DNA of 64,000 nucleotides, from the NCBI RefSeq assembly GCF_030678875.1, contig NZ_JAUUDS010000001.1, positions 124,001 through 188,000 of the forward strand, in the 5' to 3' direction. Shown piece after piece: positions 56,915 through 64,000 of the stretch; the stretch's first letter is position 1, and each line of letters starts with the position of its first letter. Under the pieces are notes generated by a model. It was not told the origin of the DNA. It did not search any database and worked only from the letters and a program-made list of their open reading frames with translations. Source of the stretch: Sphingomonas aurea. Lineage in GTDB: Bacteria > Pseudomonadota > Alphaproteobacteria > Sphingomonadales > Sphingomonadaceae. Made by a program: the position numbers and the translations under genes.

Positions 56915-58063
56915 CTACAGCGCCCGCTCGTAAACCTGATAGACCTTGTTGACCCGGCTATCGATCGTCTCGGCGATCGAGCGCATCCCCTGATTGTCGT
57001 CGAGGATCCAGCCGATCTCGCCGCGCGTCGCGCCATAGCGCTCGACCGAGGCACGGCGGATATACTCGATCATCATGAAGGCGAGCTGGCTCGCCATTCG
57101 CGACGATTGCAGCTCCTTTACGACGCCCATCAGCGGCACGCGCATCGTCCGTACCTTGGGCTTGCGCAGCCATAGCAGCAGCTTGGCCCAGCCGAACGGC
57201 AGCAGATTACCCTTCAGCGGCCCCAGCGCCTCGTTCAGGTCGGGCAGGGTAATCATGAACGCGACCGGTTTGCCGTCCAGCTCCGCGATGCGGATCAGGT
57301 CGTTGAAGACGATCGGCTTCAGCTTGACGCCCACGTCCTTGATCTCGGGCGGGGTGAGGGGGACGAAACCCCAATTGTCCGACCATGCATCGTTCAGGAT
57401 GGCGAGGATGATCGCCGCTTCCTCGTCAAACTTCGACTTGTCGACCTCGCGGATGCGGATGCGGGCGTTCTTCTCGCCCGACTTGATGATCCGCTGGACG
57501 ATCGGCGGAAAATCCTGCGTGATGTCCAGCTCATAGGTCAGCAGCTGCTTGGAAGGGGCATAGCCCGCCGTCTCGATCCAGCGGCGATATTCGGGCTTGG
57601 CATGGCCCATCATGATCGTCGGCGGATGATCGTATCCATCGATAAGCAGGCCGGGCTCTTCCCAGATTGACTGCGAGATCGGACCCAGGGCACGGGTCAT
57701 GCCCTGTGAACGCAGCCACTCCTCCGCCTTGGCGAGGAGGGCGACGAAGATGTCCTCACGCTCGGCATCCATCAGCCCCCACTGGCCGACGCCCGGGCCG
57801 AAGCCCTGCTCGGCCGGCATGGTCAGCGCCAGCGTATCGATGTGCGCGCTAATCCGCCCGACGACGCGGCCGCTCTCTTCCGCCAGGAAAAGCTGGGCCT
57901 TGGCATGGCTGTACCACCCGTTCTTCTCGGGCGTTATCAGCCCCAGCGCCTCCGATTTCAGCGGCGGCACCCAGTTGGGATCGTCGGCATAGAGGCGGAA
58001 GGGCAGGTCGACGAACGTCTTGCGGTCCCGCTTGGTGGTCACCGGCCGGATCGTCACTGCCAT
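56915..58063 (-). CDS. GNAT-like acyltransferase, candidate bacterial ceramide synthase
   Basis: A 382-residue cytoplasmic protein with two acyltransferase-like halves. Blocks include FRLYADDPNWVPPLKSEALGLI, FLAEESGRVVGRISAHID (GNAT-like core), QGFGPGVGQWGLMDAE, GPISQSIWEEPGLLIDGYDHPPTIMMGHA, and YGATRGEIGWILDDNQGMRSIAETI. The pattern is that of the COG group often annotated as a GNAT N-acetyltransferase or dATP pyrophosphohydrolase. The Caulobacter ceramide synthase (acyl-CoA to sphinganine-type amine) belongs to a GNAT-like family, and spt lies 5.6 kb away, so that role is plausible here but not shown. No signal peptide or membrane segment. Confidence 0.7.
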   Translation of the reverse strand: MAVTIRPVTTKRDRKTFVDLPFRLYADDPNWVPPLKSEALGLITPEKNGWYSHAKAQLFLAEESGRVVGRISAHIDTLALTMPAEQGFGPGVGQWGLMDAEREDIFVALLAKAEEWLRSQGMTRALGPISQSIWEEPGLLIDGYDHPPTIMMGHAKPEYRRWIETAGYAPSKQLLTYELDITQDFPPIVQRIIKSGEKNARIRIREVDKSKFDEEAAIILAILNDAWSDNWGFVPLTPPEIKDVGVKLKPIVFNDLIRIAELDGKPVAFMITLPDLNEALGPLKGNLLPFGWAKLLLWLRKPKVRTMRVPLMGVVKELQSSRMASQLAFMMIEYIRRASVERYGATRGEIGWILDDNQGMRSIAETIDSRVNKVYQVYERAL

Positions 58064-58181
58064 CGTCTCGCTCCCCCTTTTAGGATCGCGCTGTCTAAAC
58101 GGCGGGATCGATCATGGCGAGTGAGGATTCCGTCATTCACACCGCCTGTGAAAGCCACATGGTCGCCACTATCTGATGGCA

Positions 58182-59282
58182 ATGGATCACGTCATGAACC
58201 GCTCGTTGACCCTCGATCGTGCGCCCGCCGGTGCGGCCGTGCGTCCGTCGCTCGCGCAGATCGCCGACGACAAGGCGATGCTTCGTGCCGCCGCCGACCT
58301 CACGCGCGACCTGTCGAAGCCGCGTCCGGCGATCTACTGGGCCGACCTGATCGGTTCGGCCGTGCTGGGGTACGGGGCGCTGATCGTTGCGATCCTTGCC
58401 ACCTCCACCGGCATAATGGTGACCGCGGGTATCGTCGCGGTGCTCGGCCTCTACCGGGCGATGAGCTTCATCCACGAAGTCAGCCACATGAAGCATGCAA
58501 GCCTGCCGGGCTTTCGCACCGGCTGGAATGCGCTGGTCGGCGTGCCGATGCTGATCCCGTCCTTCATGTACGAGGGCGTCCACAATCTCCATCACGCCAA
58601 GACGCGCTATGGCACCGTCGAGGATCCGGAATATCTGCCGCTGGCGCTGATGAAGCCGTGGACTTTGCCGGTGTTCATCGTCGTGTCCGCGCTGGCGCCG
58701 GTCGCGTTGCTGTTTCGCTATGGCATCCTGTCGCCGCTGTCGCTGCTGTCGTCGCGGCTGCGCACAGCGGTGGTGGAACGCTACTCGGCGCTCGCGATCA
58801 ACCCGCAGTTCCGCCGTCGCGCGCCGGAGGGTGAGGCAAAGGCGCTGTGGAACCGGATCGAGGCCGCGGCCAGCCTGTGGGCGATCGCATTGCTGGCGAT
58901 GGCGGCGACCGGCGTGCTGTCGCTGCGCGCCTTCGCCATCATCCTGGTCGTCGCTGCTGCGGTCGCCGTGCTCAACCAGGTCCGGACCCTGGTCGCGCAT
59001 CTGTGGGAGAATGACGGCGAGCCGATGACGGTCACCGCCCAGTATCTAGACACCGTCAACGTGCCGCCGCCGTCGCTGCTGCCGGGGCTGTGGGCGCCGG
59101 TCGGGCTGCGCTACCATGCCCTCCACCACCTGATCCCGAGCGTGCCGTATCATGCGCTGGGCGAAGCGCATCGCCGGCTGACCCGGCTGCTCGAGGTCGA
59201 GTCGCCCTATCACAAGGCGAGCTATTCGGGCCTTCCGGTGCTGGTCGGCCGGATCGCGCGGAGCACCATGCTCCGCCGCTGA
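58182..59282 (+). CDS. Fatty acid desaturase family protein
   Basis: A 366-residue integral membrane di-iron enzyme. All three His boxes are present: HEVSH (near 98), HNLHH (near 136) and HALHH (near 310), with hydrophobic segments around residues 55-95, 165-185 and 230-260. It should introduce a double bond or hydroxyl into a lipid acyl chain; the substrate may be phospholipid or sphingolipid. The ATG at 58182 is chosen because CTATCT lies 7 nt upstream in a leaderless layout; ATGs at 58176 and 58194 are also possible. Confidence 0.88.
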   Translation: MDHVMNRSLTLDRAPAGAAVRPSLAQIADDKAMLRAAADLTRDLSKPRPAIYWADLIGSAVLGYGALIVAILATSTGIMVTAGIVAVLGLYRAMSFIHEVSHMKHASLPGFRTGWNALVGVPMLIPSFMYEGVHNLHHAKTRYGTVEDPEYLPLALMKPWTLPVFIVVSALAPVALLFRYGILSPLSLLSSRLRTAVVERYSALAINPQFRRRAPEGEAKALWNRIEAAASLWAIALLAMAATGVLSLRAFAIILVVAAAVAVLNQVRTLVAHLWENDGEPMTVTAQYLDTVNVPPPSLLPGLWAPVGLRYHALHHLIPSVPYHALGEAHRRLTRLLEVESPYHKASYSGLPVLVGRIARSTMLRR

Positions 59283-59311
59283 TCCGGTGTGACTTCTTGT
59301 GACCTTCCGCG

Positions 59312-60412
59312 CTATTCCTCGGTGCGGAACAGCACCGCCTCGCCGATCAGGAAGAACAGCAGGAACGGCGCCCAGGCGGCAAGGAAGGGCGGGTAGGCGC
59401 CCAGGTTGCCCATCGCCAGCGCGAAATTGTCGGCGACGAAATAGGCGAAGCCCAGCGCCATGCCGATCACCGCGCGCACGAACAGCTTGCCCGATCGTGC
59501 GATCCCGAACGCCGCCACCGCGCCCAGCAGCGGCATCAGCACCGACGATAGCGGCCCCGACAGCTTGTGCCACAGCGCGCCCTCCAGCGCCTTGGTCGGA
59601 CGGCCGGATTCGGACAGGTCGTCGATCGCCGAATCCAGCTGATCGAACGGCAGGCCGTCAGGATCAACCGTCGATAGCGTGAACTGGTCCGGCCGCACCC
59701 CGCGCGCCACCACGACCGATGGCAGCTGCGTCTGCGTGCCGCTCGCCACGTCGAACCGCGTCGCCGGGCCGATCAGCCAGCCGTCCCCCCGCCGCACCCC
59801 GCGCGGTGCCCGCACGATCGACTGGAGGTTGCCGCCGGCACGGTCGTACAGCGTCACCCCGCCCAGCTGCGCCGCGTCGCCGCGGCCCTTGATCTGATCG
59901 ACCTGGATCAGGTCGTCGCCGTCGCGGACCCACACGTTGCTACGGTCGCCGCGGTCGATCGGCATGGGGCCGTAATCGACCCGCTGCCACTGGCTGAGCG
60001 TCGCCGTCGCCCGCGCCACGATCCGCTCGTTGAACGCGAACTGCAGCCCCGCGACGGCCAGGCTGGCGACGATCAGCGGCGCCAGCACCTGATGCGCCGA
60101 CAGTCCGGCCGCCTTCAGCGCGATGACCTCGCTACTCTGGTTCATCGTGATGAGGGTCAGGATGGTGCCGAGCAGCACCGAGAAGGGGAGGAACCGGGCG
60201 ACGATCTGCGGGCTGCGCAGGCCGATATAGGTCCAGATCTGCCCCTGACCGTTGCCCGGCACCGCCAGGATGTTGCCGCTCTCGCTCAACAGGTCGAGCG
60301 CCTGGAGCACCAGCACCAGCGCGAACAGGATCGCGAAGGTCCGCACCAGGAACAGCCGGGCGGTGTAGATCGCGACGGTCCGCGACGGGAAGAAGCTCAT
60401 CGCCTTCATCAT
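59312..60412 (-). CDS. lptG: LPS export ABC transporter permease LptG
   Basis: A 366-residue YjgP/YjgQ-family permease. Six transmembrane segments flank a large periplasmic beta-jellyroll domain (about 130-270, with NVWVRDGDDLIQVDQIKG). SEVIALKAAGLSAHQVLAPLIVASL near 90 is the coupling-helix region. ATG at 60412 overlaps the lptF stop by 4 bp; the frame extends 56 codons further as an artefact. It forms the LptB2FG complex with LptF. Sphingomonads lack typical LPS, so the exported lipid may be a glycosphingolipid. Confidence 0.93.
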   Translation of the reverse strand: MMKAMSFFPSRTVAIYTARLFLVRTFAILFALVLVLQALDLLSESGNILAVPGNGQGQIWTYIGLRSPQIVARFLPFSVLLGTILTLITMNQSSEVIALKAAGLSAHQVLAPLIVASLAVAGLQFAFNERIVARATATLSQWQRVDYGPMPIDRGDRSNVWVRDGDDLIQVDQIKGRGDAAQLGGVTLYDRAGGNLQSIVRAPRGVRRGDGWLIGPATRFDVASGTQTQLPSVVVARGVRPDQFTLSTVDPDGLPFDQLDSAIDDLSESGRPTKALEGALWHKLSGPLSSVLMPLLGAVAAFGIARSGKLFVRAVIGMALGFAYFVADNFALAMGNLGAYPPFLAAWAPFLLFFLIGEAVLFRTEE

Positions 60413-61611
60413 GCCGGGTTCTCCGCCATCTGCCGCCGCCCCTTCAGCCAGCGGCCGATCGCCTTGCCCAGCTTGGCAAAGCCGCGCTCCAGCCCGCCGA
60501 TCGGCTGGCCACCGGGCACATAGGCGATGACATAGTACATGCGGATCACGAGCGCGGCGAAGATCACGAACGGCACCCATAGCGCGATAGCGGGATCGAC
60601 CTTGCCCAGCTCGCCGATGCTCTGCGCATATTCGTTCACCTTGTGATAGGTGACGATCATCACGATCGCCAGGAACACGCCGAGTGCCGAGGTCGATCGC
60701 TTCTGCGGCACGCCCAAGGCAACGGCGAGAAGCGGCAGCAGGAACATCGAGGCGACCTCTGCCAGGCGGAAGTGGAACTCGGCGCGGCTGCTGTCGCGCT
60801 GCTGCTCGCTCAGCGCGCCGCTCTTCCCCAGCTTGGCCAGCTCGGGCAGGGTGAATTCCAGGTTGCGGCCGCCGCGCTGGCGGAAATTCTCGAACTTGGG
60901 CAGGTCGATCGGCAGGTCGTGCGAGGTGAAGCGCAGCACCCGCGGCGTGCGGAAGCCGGGCTTGTCATGGACCAGCGTGCCGTTGGTCAGGCGGAAGTTG
61001 ATGACGTTGGGATCGTCGGTCGCCATGAAGCGGCCGCGCTCTGCCGTCACCCCGATCCAGTCGTTCTTGGGCGTCTGGACATGGACGAAGATGCCCGACA
61101 GGTCGCGGCCGGAGTCGCGGCTCTGCTCGATGCGCAGCGTCATGCGGCTGCCCAGATGGGTGAACTCGCCGACCTTGACCGAGGCGCCGAGCGCGCCGGT
61201 GCGCAGCTCGAACCGCAGCTGCTCGTAGTAATAGCGCGCCTGCGGCTGGACGAAGCCGACGATGGCGATGTTGACCAGCGCCAGCCCAATCGCGAACATG
61301 TAGGGCACGCGCAGCAGCCGATTATAGCTCATCCCCACGCCGCTCATCACGTCCAGCTCCGACGAGGTGGCGAGGCGGCGAAAGGCGAGGAGGATGCCGA
61401 GCATCAGCCCGATCGGAATGCCTAGGCCCAGATATTCCGGCAGCAGATTGGCCAGCATCCGCCAGACGACGCTGATCGGCCCGCCCTGCGTCGCAACGAA
61501 GTCGAACAGGCGCAGCATGCGGTCGAGCACCAGCAGCATCGCCGCGATCACCAGGGTCGCGAACAGCGGCAGCGCGATCAGCCGCGCCATGTAGCGATCG
61601 ATGGACTTCAT
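60409..61611 (-). CDS. lptF: LPS export ABC transporter permease LptF
   Basis: A 400-residue partner of LptG. MKSIDRYMARLIALPLFATLVIA is the first helix, LLAFRRLATSSELDVMSGVGMSYNRLL near 78 is the coupling region, the periplasmic jellyroll spans about 125-270, and three helices follow (FLLPLLAVALG, FLAIVMIVTYHKV, WVPFVIFAALVIRMYYV). A basic C-terminal extension (GKAIGRWLKGRRQM) is cytoplasmic. Overlaps lptG by 4 bp. Confidence 0.94.
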   Translation of the reverse strand: MKSIDRYMARLIALPLFATLVIAAMLLVLDRMLRLFDFVATQGGPISVVWRMLANLLPEYLGLGIPIGLMLGILLAFRRLATSSELDVMSGVGMSYNRLLRVPYMFAIGLALVNIAIVGFVQPQARYYYEQLRFELRTGALGASVKVGEFTHLGSRMTLRIEQSRDSGRDLSGIFVHVQTPKNDWIGVTAERGRFMATDDPNVINFRLTNGTLVHDKPGFRTPRVLRFTSHDLPIDLPKFENFRQRGGRNLEFTLPELAKLGKSGALSEQQRDSSRAEFHFRLAEVASMFLLPLLAVALGVPQKRSTSALGVFLAIVMIVTYHKVNEYAQSIGELGKVDPAIALWVPFVIFAALVIRMYYVIAYVPGGQPIGGLERGFAKLGKAIGRWLKGRRQMAENPA

Positions 61612-61671
61612 GGCGGCGAGCGGTAAAGCGCCCTCCTGCCGCGCGCCAGCCCGAAAAATCCGATACCGGTG

Positions 61672-63609
61672 CTACTCGGCGGCCAGTCGCTGCGGCAGCG
61701 GCTTGCGACCGCGCATCGTCTCGGCGATCGCACGCTCGAGACGGGCGAGGGTGAACGGCTTGCGGAGCACCTGATAGGCACCCAGATCCGCGCTGCCGCT
61801 CTCGCCGGCATAGCCGGTGACGAACATCACCGCGACATGCGGAAAGCGGTCGCGCAGCCCGGCGACCATCTCCGGCCCGGTCTGGCGGGGCATCAGCACG
61901 TCGGAGACGAGCAGGCCGATCTGCGGATGGCTCGCCAGCAGGTCGGCCGCTGCCGAGGGATCGTCGCAGCCGATCGCGCGGTGACCCAGCTCCTCCAGCG
62001 CCTCGACGGTCGCCGTCAGCACGCGCGGGTCGTCCTCGACCACCAGCACGTCCAGCCCGGCGACGTCGTGATCCTCAACGAACACCGCCTCCGCCTCTTC
62101 GGCCGGCAAGGCGACGGTGGTGGCGCGGGGAAGGTACAGCGTCACGGTGGTGCCGCAATCCGGCGCGGTGTCGATGGTGATCTCACCCATCTGGCCGCGG
62201 ACGAAGGCGAACACCTGGCTGAGGCCCAGGCCGGTGCCCTTGCCGGCCTCCTTGGTGGTGTAGAACGGCTCGAACACCCGCTCCGCCACCTCGGGCGTCA
62301 TGCCGCAGCCATCGTCGGCGACCGCCAGCACGACATAGTCGCCGGCCGCGCACTGGCCGACCTGACCCTCGGTCAGGGTGCGCGCGGCGGTCAGCACGCG
62401 GATCGTGCCGCGCCCGGCCAGCGCGTCGCGCGCGTTCACCGCCAGGTTCAGGACGACATTTTCCAGCTGGACCCGGTCGACGCGCACCTGCCAGCCGGGT
62501 GCGTCGTTGCGCACCTCCAGCACGATGCCGTCGCCCAGGGTCCGGTCGAGCAGTTCCGACATGTCGGTAATCAGCTCGCCCGCGGCGATCGGCTCGGGCT
62601 TCAACGTCTCTTCGCGGCTGAACGCCAGCAGTCGGCGGGTGAGGGCGGCGGCGCGATTGGCGCCCTCTGTCGCATTGTCGAGATGACGCTGCGCGGCGAC
62701 CGGATCCTGCATCACCTGCCGTCGCGCCAGTTCCAGCCCGCCGAGAACGACGGCCAGCATGTTGTTGAAGTCATGAGCGATGCCACCGGTCAACTGGCCG
62801 ACCGCCTCCATCTTCTGGACCTGGCGCAGCGTCGCCTCGCGCGCCTGCAACTCGGCCGTCGCCTCCGCAACAGCGGTCGCGAGCGCCTGCGCCCGCTCGC
62901 GCGCGGCATCGGCGTCGGCGCGCGCCAGCACCCGCTCGTTGACCGCCTTCACGCTCAGCCAGCCGAGCAGGATCGCGCCCAGCACCAGCAACAGCCCGAA
63001 CACGCCCAGCACACTGGCGATCCGGCTCGATCGGTCGACCGAGGCCGCGGCACCCTGGACCCGGCTTTCAAGCAGCCGCCGCTCACGCCCGATGATGTCG
63101 TCCAGCTCGCCGTTGATCGCCAGCAGCGCGCGCGCCTTGCGCGACTGATAGTAGCGCGCCAGCGCCTGGCTGTTGCGGCCATAGGTGGTCGACAGCGCCG
63201 TCGTCGACAGATCGCGCCCCCGTGCCGCATAGGCGGCACGCAGCCGCTCGATCGCCGGGTCCTGCGCGGCATTGTCGCTGGTCAGCTGGTCGAGCCGGTC
63301 GATCTGCGACGAGGCGAGCCGCCAGTCATCGAAATAGAGCTGCCCCATCTTCACATCGCCAGAGATGACGTAGCGACCCAGCGACGCCTCTGACCGGGCG
63401 ATGGTGCCGGCCAGCGAGCGCGCCAGGATCATCACGTCATAGCTGTGGCGCTGCAACTCCAGTGCGTGATCGCGTTCGCGGTTGCTGCCGCGCAGCGTCA
63501 CGATCAGCGCGATCAGGACGATCCCCGCCAGCAGCGCCATCGCGACCAGCGAGACGGTCTGCCACCGTACGGCGCCCCCCGGCGCGTTCGAGTCGCCTTC
63601 GCGCTCCAC
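61672..63609 (-). CDS. CHASE3 hybrid sensor histidine kinase/response regulator
   Basis: A 645-residue inner-membrane sensor. TM1 about 18-40, a periplasmic helical region of CHASE3 type (about 45-195, SLAGTIARSEASLGRYVISGD), TM2 about 198-220, a cytoplasmic coiled coil, HisKA with His279 in GQLTGGIAHDFNN, N-box near 385-397 (NVVLNLAVNARDA), G1 ADDGCGM near 431 and G2 GKGTGLGLSQV near 457, then a receiver domain with phospho-acceptor Asp570 in LLVSDVLMP and Lys in VLRKPF. Probably passes phosphate within the protein and on to an unseen regulator. The signal is unknown. Confidence 0.93.
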   Translation of the reverse strand: MEREGDSNAPGGAVRWQTVSLVAMALLAGIVLIALIVTLRGSNRERDHALELQRHSYDVMILARSLAGTIARSEASLGRYVISGDVKMGQLYFDDWRLASSQIDRLDQLTSDNAAQDPAIERLRAAYAARGRDLSTTALSTTYGRNSQALARYYQSRKARALLAINGELDDIIGRERRLLESRVQGAAASVDRSSRIASVLGVFGLLLVLGAILLGWLSVKAVNERVLARADADAARERAQALATAVAEATAELQAREATLRQVQKMEAVGQLTGGIAHDFNNMLAVVLGGLELARRQVMQDPVAAQRHLDNATEGANRAAALTRRLLAFSREETLKPEPIAAGELITDMSELLDRTLGDGIVLEVRNDAPGWQVRVDRVQLENVVLNLAVNARDALAGRGTIRVLTAARTLTEGQVGQCAAGDYVVLAVADDGCGMTPEVAERVFEPFYTTKEAGKGTGLGLSQVFAFVRGQMGEITIDTAPDCGTTVTLYLPRATTVALPAEEAEAVFVEDHDVAGLDVLVVEDDPRVLTATVEALEELGHRAIGCDDPSAAADLLASHPQIGLLVSDVLMPRQTGPEMVAGLRDRFPHVAVMFVTGYAGESGSADLGAYQVLRKPFTLARLERAIAETMRGRKPLPQRLAAE

Positions 63610-63681
63610 CGCCGGACCTTAGACCATGCTGCCGTACAGAGAAAGGTGCGCGCCCGTCATCACCCTGTCATGCTCGCCCGC

Positions 63682-64000
63682 TCAGTCGATCGTGCCGGTG
63701 GCGCGTCCGGCGGCGGCGAACTTGTCGAGGACCGCCTGGATCTGCGCCGGGCTATGCTCCGCACAGATGGAGCAGCGCAGCAGGAAGGTGCCGGCCGGGG
63801 TGGCCGGCGGACGCGCGACGTTCACATAGAGGCCGTTTTCCAGCAGCGTCTGCCAGATCGCCACCGCCTGCTCCTGATCCTCCAGGATCACCGCGACGAT
63901 CGCGCTGTCGCAGGTTTCGGTGCCCAGCTTGAAGCCGAGCGCCTTCAGCCCGGCGTGCAGCGTGCGGGCATTGTCCCACAGCCGCGCGCGCTTCTCGTGC
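63682..64000 (-). CDS. spt: Serine palmitoyltransferase, C-terminal end only
   Basis: The last 106 codons of a fold-type I PLP enzyme; the rest lies past the window end. HEKRARLWDNARTLHAGLKAL, LYVNVARPPATPAGTFLLR and CSICAEHSPAQIQAVLDKF closely match, from memory, the C-terminal end of the Sphingomonas paucimobilis serine palmitoyltransferase, which condenses serine and palmitoyl-CoA to 3-ketodihydrosphingosine. The catalytic Lys is outside the window. The related AONS and KBL enzymes end differently. The GNAT, desaturase and Lpt genes nearby support an envelope-lipid neighbourhood. Confidence 0.88.
   Translation of the reverse strand, partial: HEKRARLWDNARTLHAGLKALGFKLGTETCDSAIVAVILEDQEQAVAIWQTLLENGLYVNVARPPATPAGTFLLRCSICAEHSPAQIQAVLDKFAAAGRATGTID

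Noticed and set aside
61669..63393. 574-codon plus-strand frame opposite the histidine kinase
   Set aside because: It mirrors the kinase codon by codon and has no family motif or ribosome binding site; the minus-strand kinase has complete domains.

Overview
The window looks like a chromosomal segment of a sphingomonad alphaproteobacterium (Sphingomonas or a close relative). The evidence is high GC with strong codon bias, a serine palmitoyltransferase end that closely resembles the Sphingomonas paucimobilis enzyme from memory, a PEPxxWA-type PEP-CTERM protein, a TrcR/DUF1013 regulator, HslV with a short alphaproteobacterial-type leader, and many TonB-receptor and sphingomonad-type hypothetical proteins. 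No tRNA, rRNA, CRISPR array, phage gene or transposase gene was recognised. Most of the window is core genome; accessory material is limited to two glycosyltransferase-like genes near 40.5-42.7 kb and several families of short palindromic repeats.

Layout. 0-8.5 kb: glyS (start cut off), ppdK, a small membrane protein, a GST/dienelactone hydrolase pair, trcR, a quinone oxidoreductase and a DUF1192 gene. 8.6-16.3 kb: clpA, a 7TM-GGDEF cyclase, a fatty acyl-CoA ligase, and the xseB-ispA-coaD run. 16.4-22.2 kb: a cobalamin riboswitch followed by a tightly overlapping B12 uptake operon (btuB-btuF-btuC-btuD) that ends in an alanine racemase. 22.2-28.3 kb: a large TonB receptor, then a PHA locus (thiolase, short PHA-synthase-like protein, phaR). 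28.3-30.3 kb: hslV-hslU. 30.4-34.2 kb: two tandem secreted paralogues, an alpha/beta hydrolase-gloA-gloB operon and rsmI. 34.2-40.5 kb: an LppC-like lipoprotein carrying an in-frame palindromic insertion, hemW, a CAP protein, rdgB-rph, hrcA-grpE. 40.5-46.7 kb: glycosyltransferases, thrC-trhO, a PEP-CTERM protein, a HExxH protein and a PCuAC copper chaperone. 46.8-50 kb: dnaK-dnaJ. 50-56.9 kb: a gene with an apparent frameshift, a 28-residue membrane protein, purB, an EF-hand protein, radC, erpA-xthA and secreted proteins. 56.9-64 kb: a GNAT-like acyltransferase, a fatty acid desaturase, lptG-lptF, a hybrid histidine kinase and the C-terminal end of spt.

How the parts fit. Four proteostasis groups (clpA, hslVU, hrcA-grpE, dnaK-dnaJ) lie in one window, and two of them (hslV/hslU and dnaK/dnaJ) have a related palindromic repeat between their two genes. 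The right-hand end may be an envelope-lipid neighbourhood: sphingolipid synthesis (spt, and a GNAT protein that may be the bacterial ceramide synthase) beside LptF/LptG, in a lineage known to carry glycosphingolipids instead of LPS.

The strongest unusual signals are: (1) a 153-bp palindromic MITE-like element with a short target duplication, inserted in frame in the signal-sequence region of the LppC gene; (2) a 34-bp near-perfect palindrome just before the ppdK ribosome binding site; (3) a sigma-54-type promoter before a 90-residue secreted protein; (4) a +1 frameshift in a membrane-anchored protein; (5) a recurring -10-like box placed 7-8 nt before the ATG of several genes, suggesting leaderless transcripts; and (6) two families of dispersed palindromic repeats.
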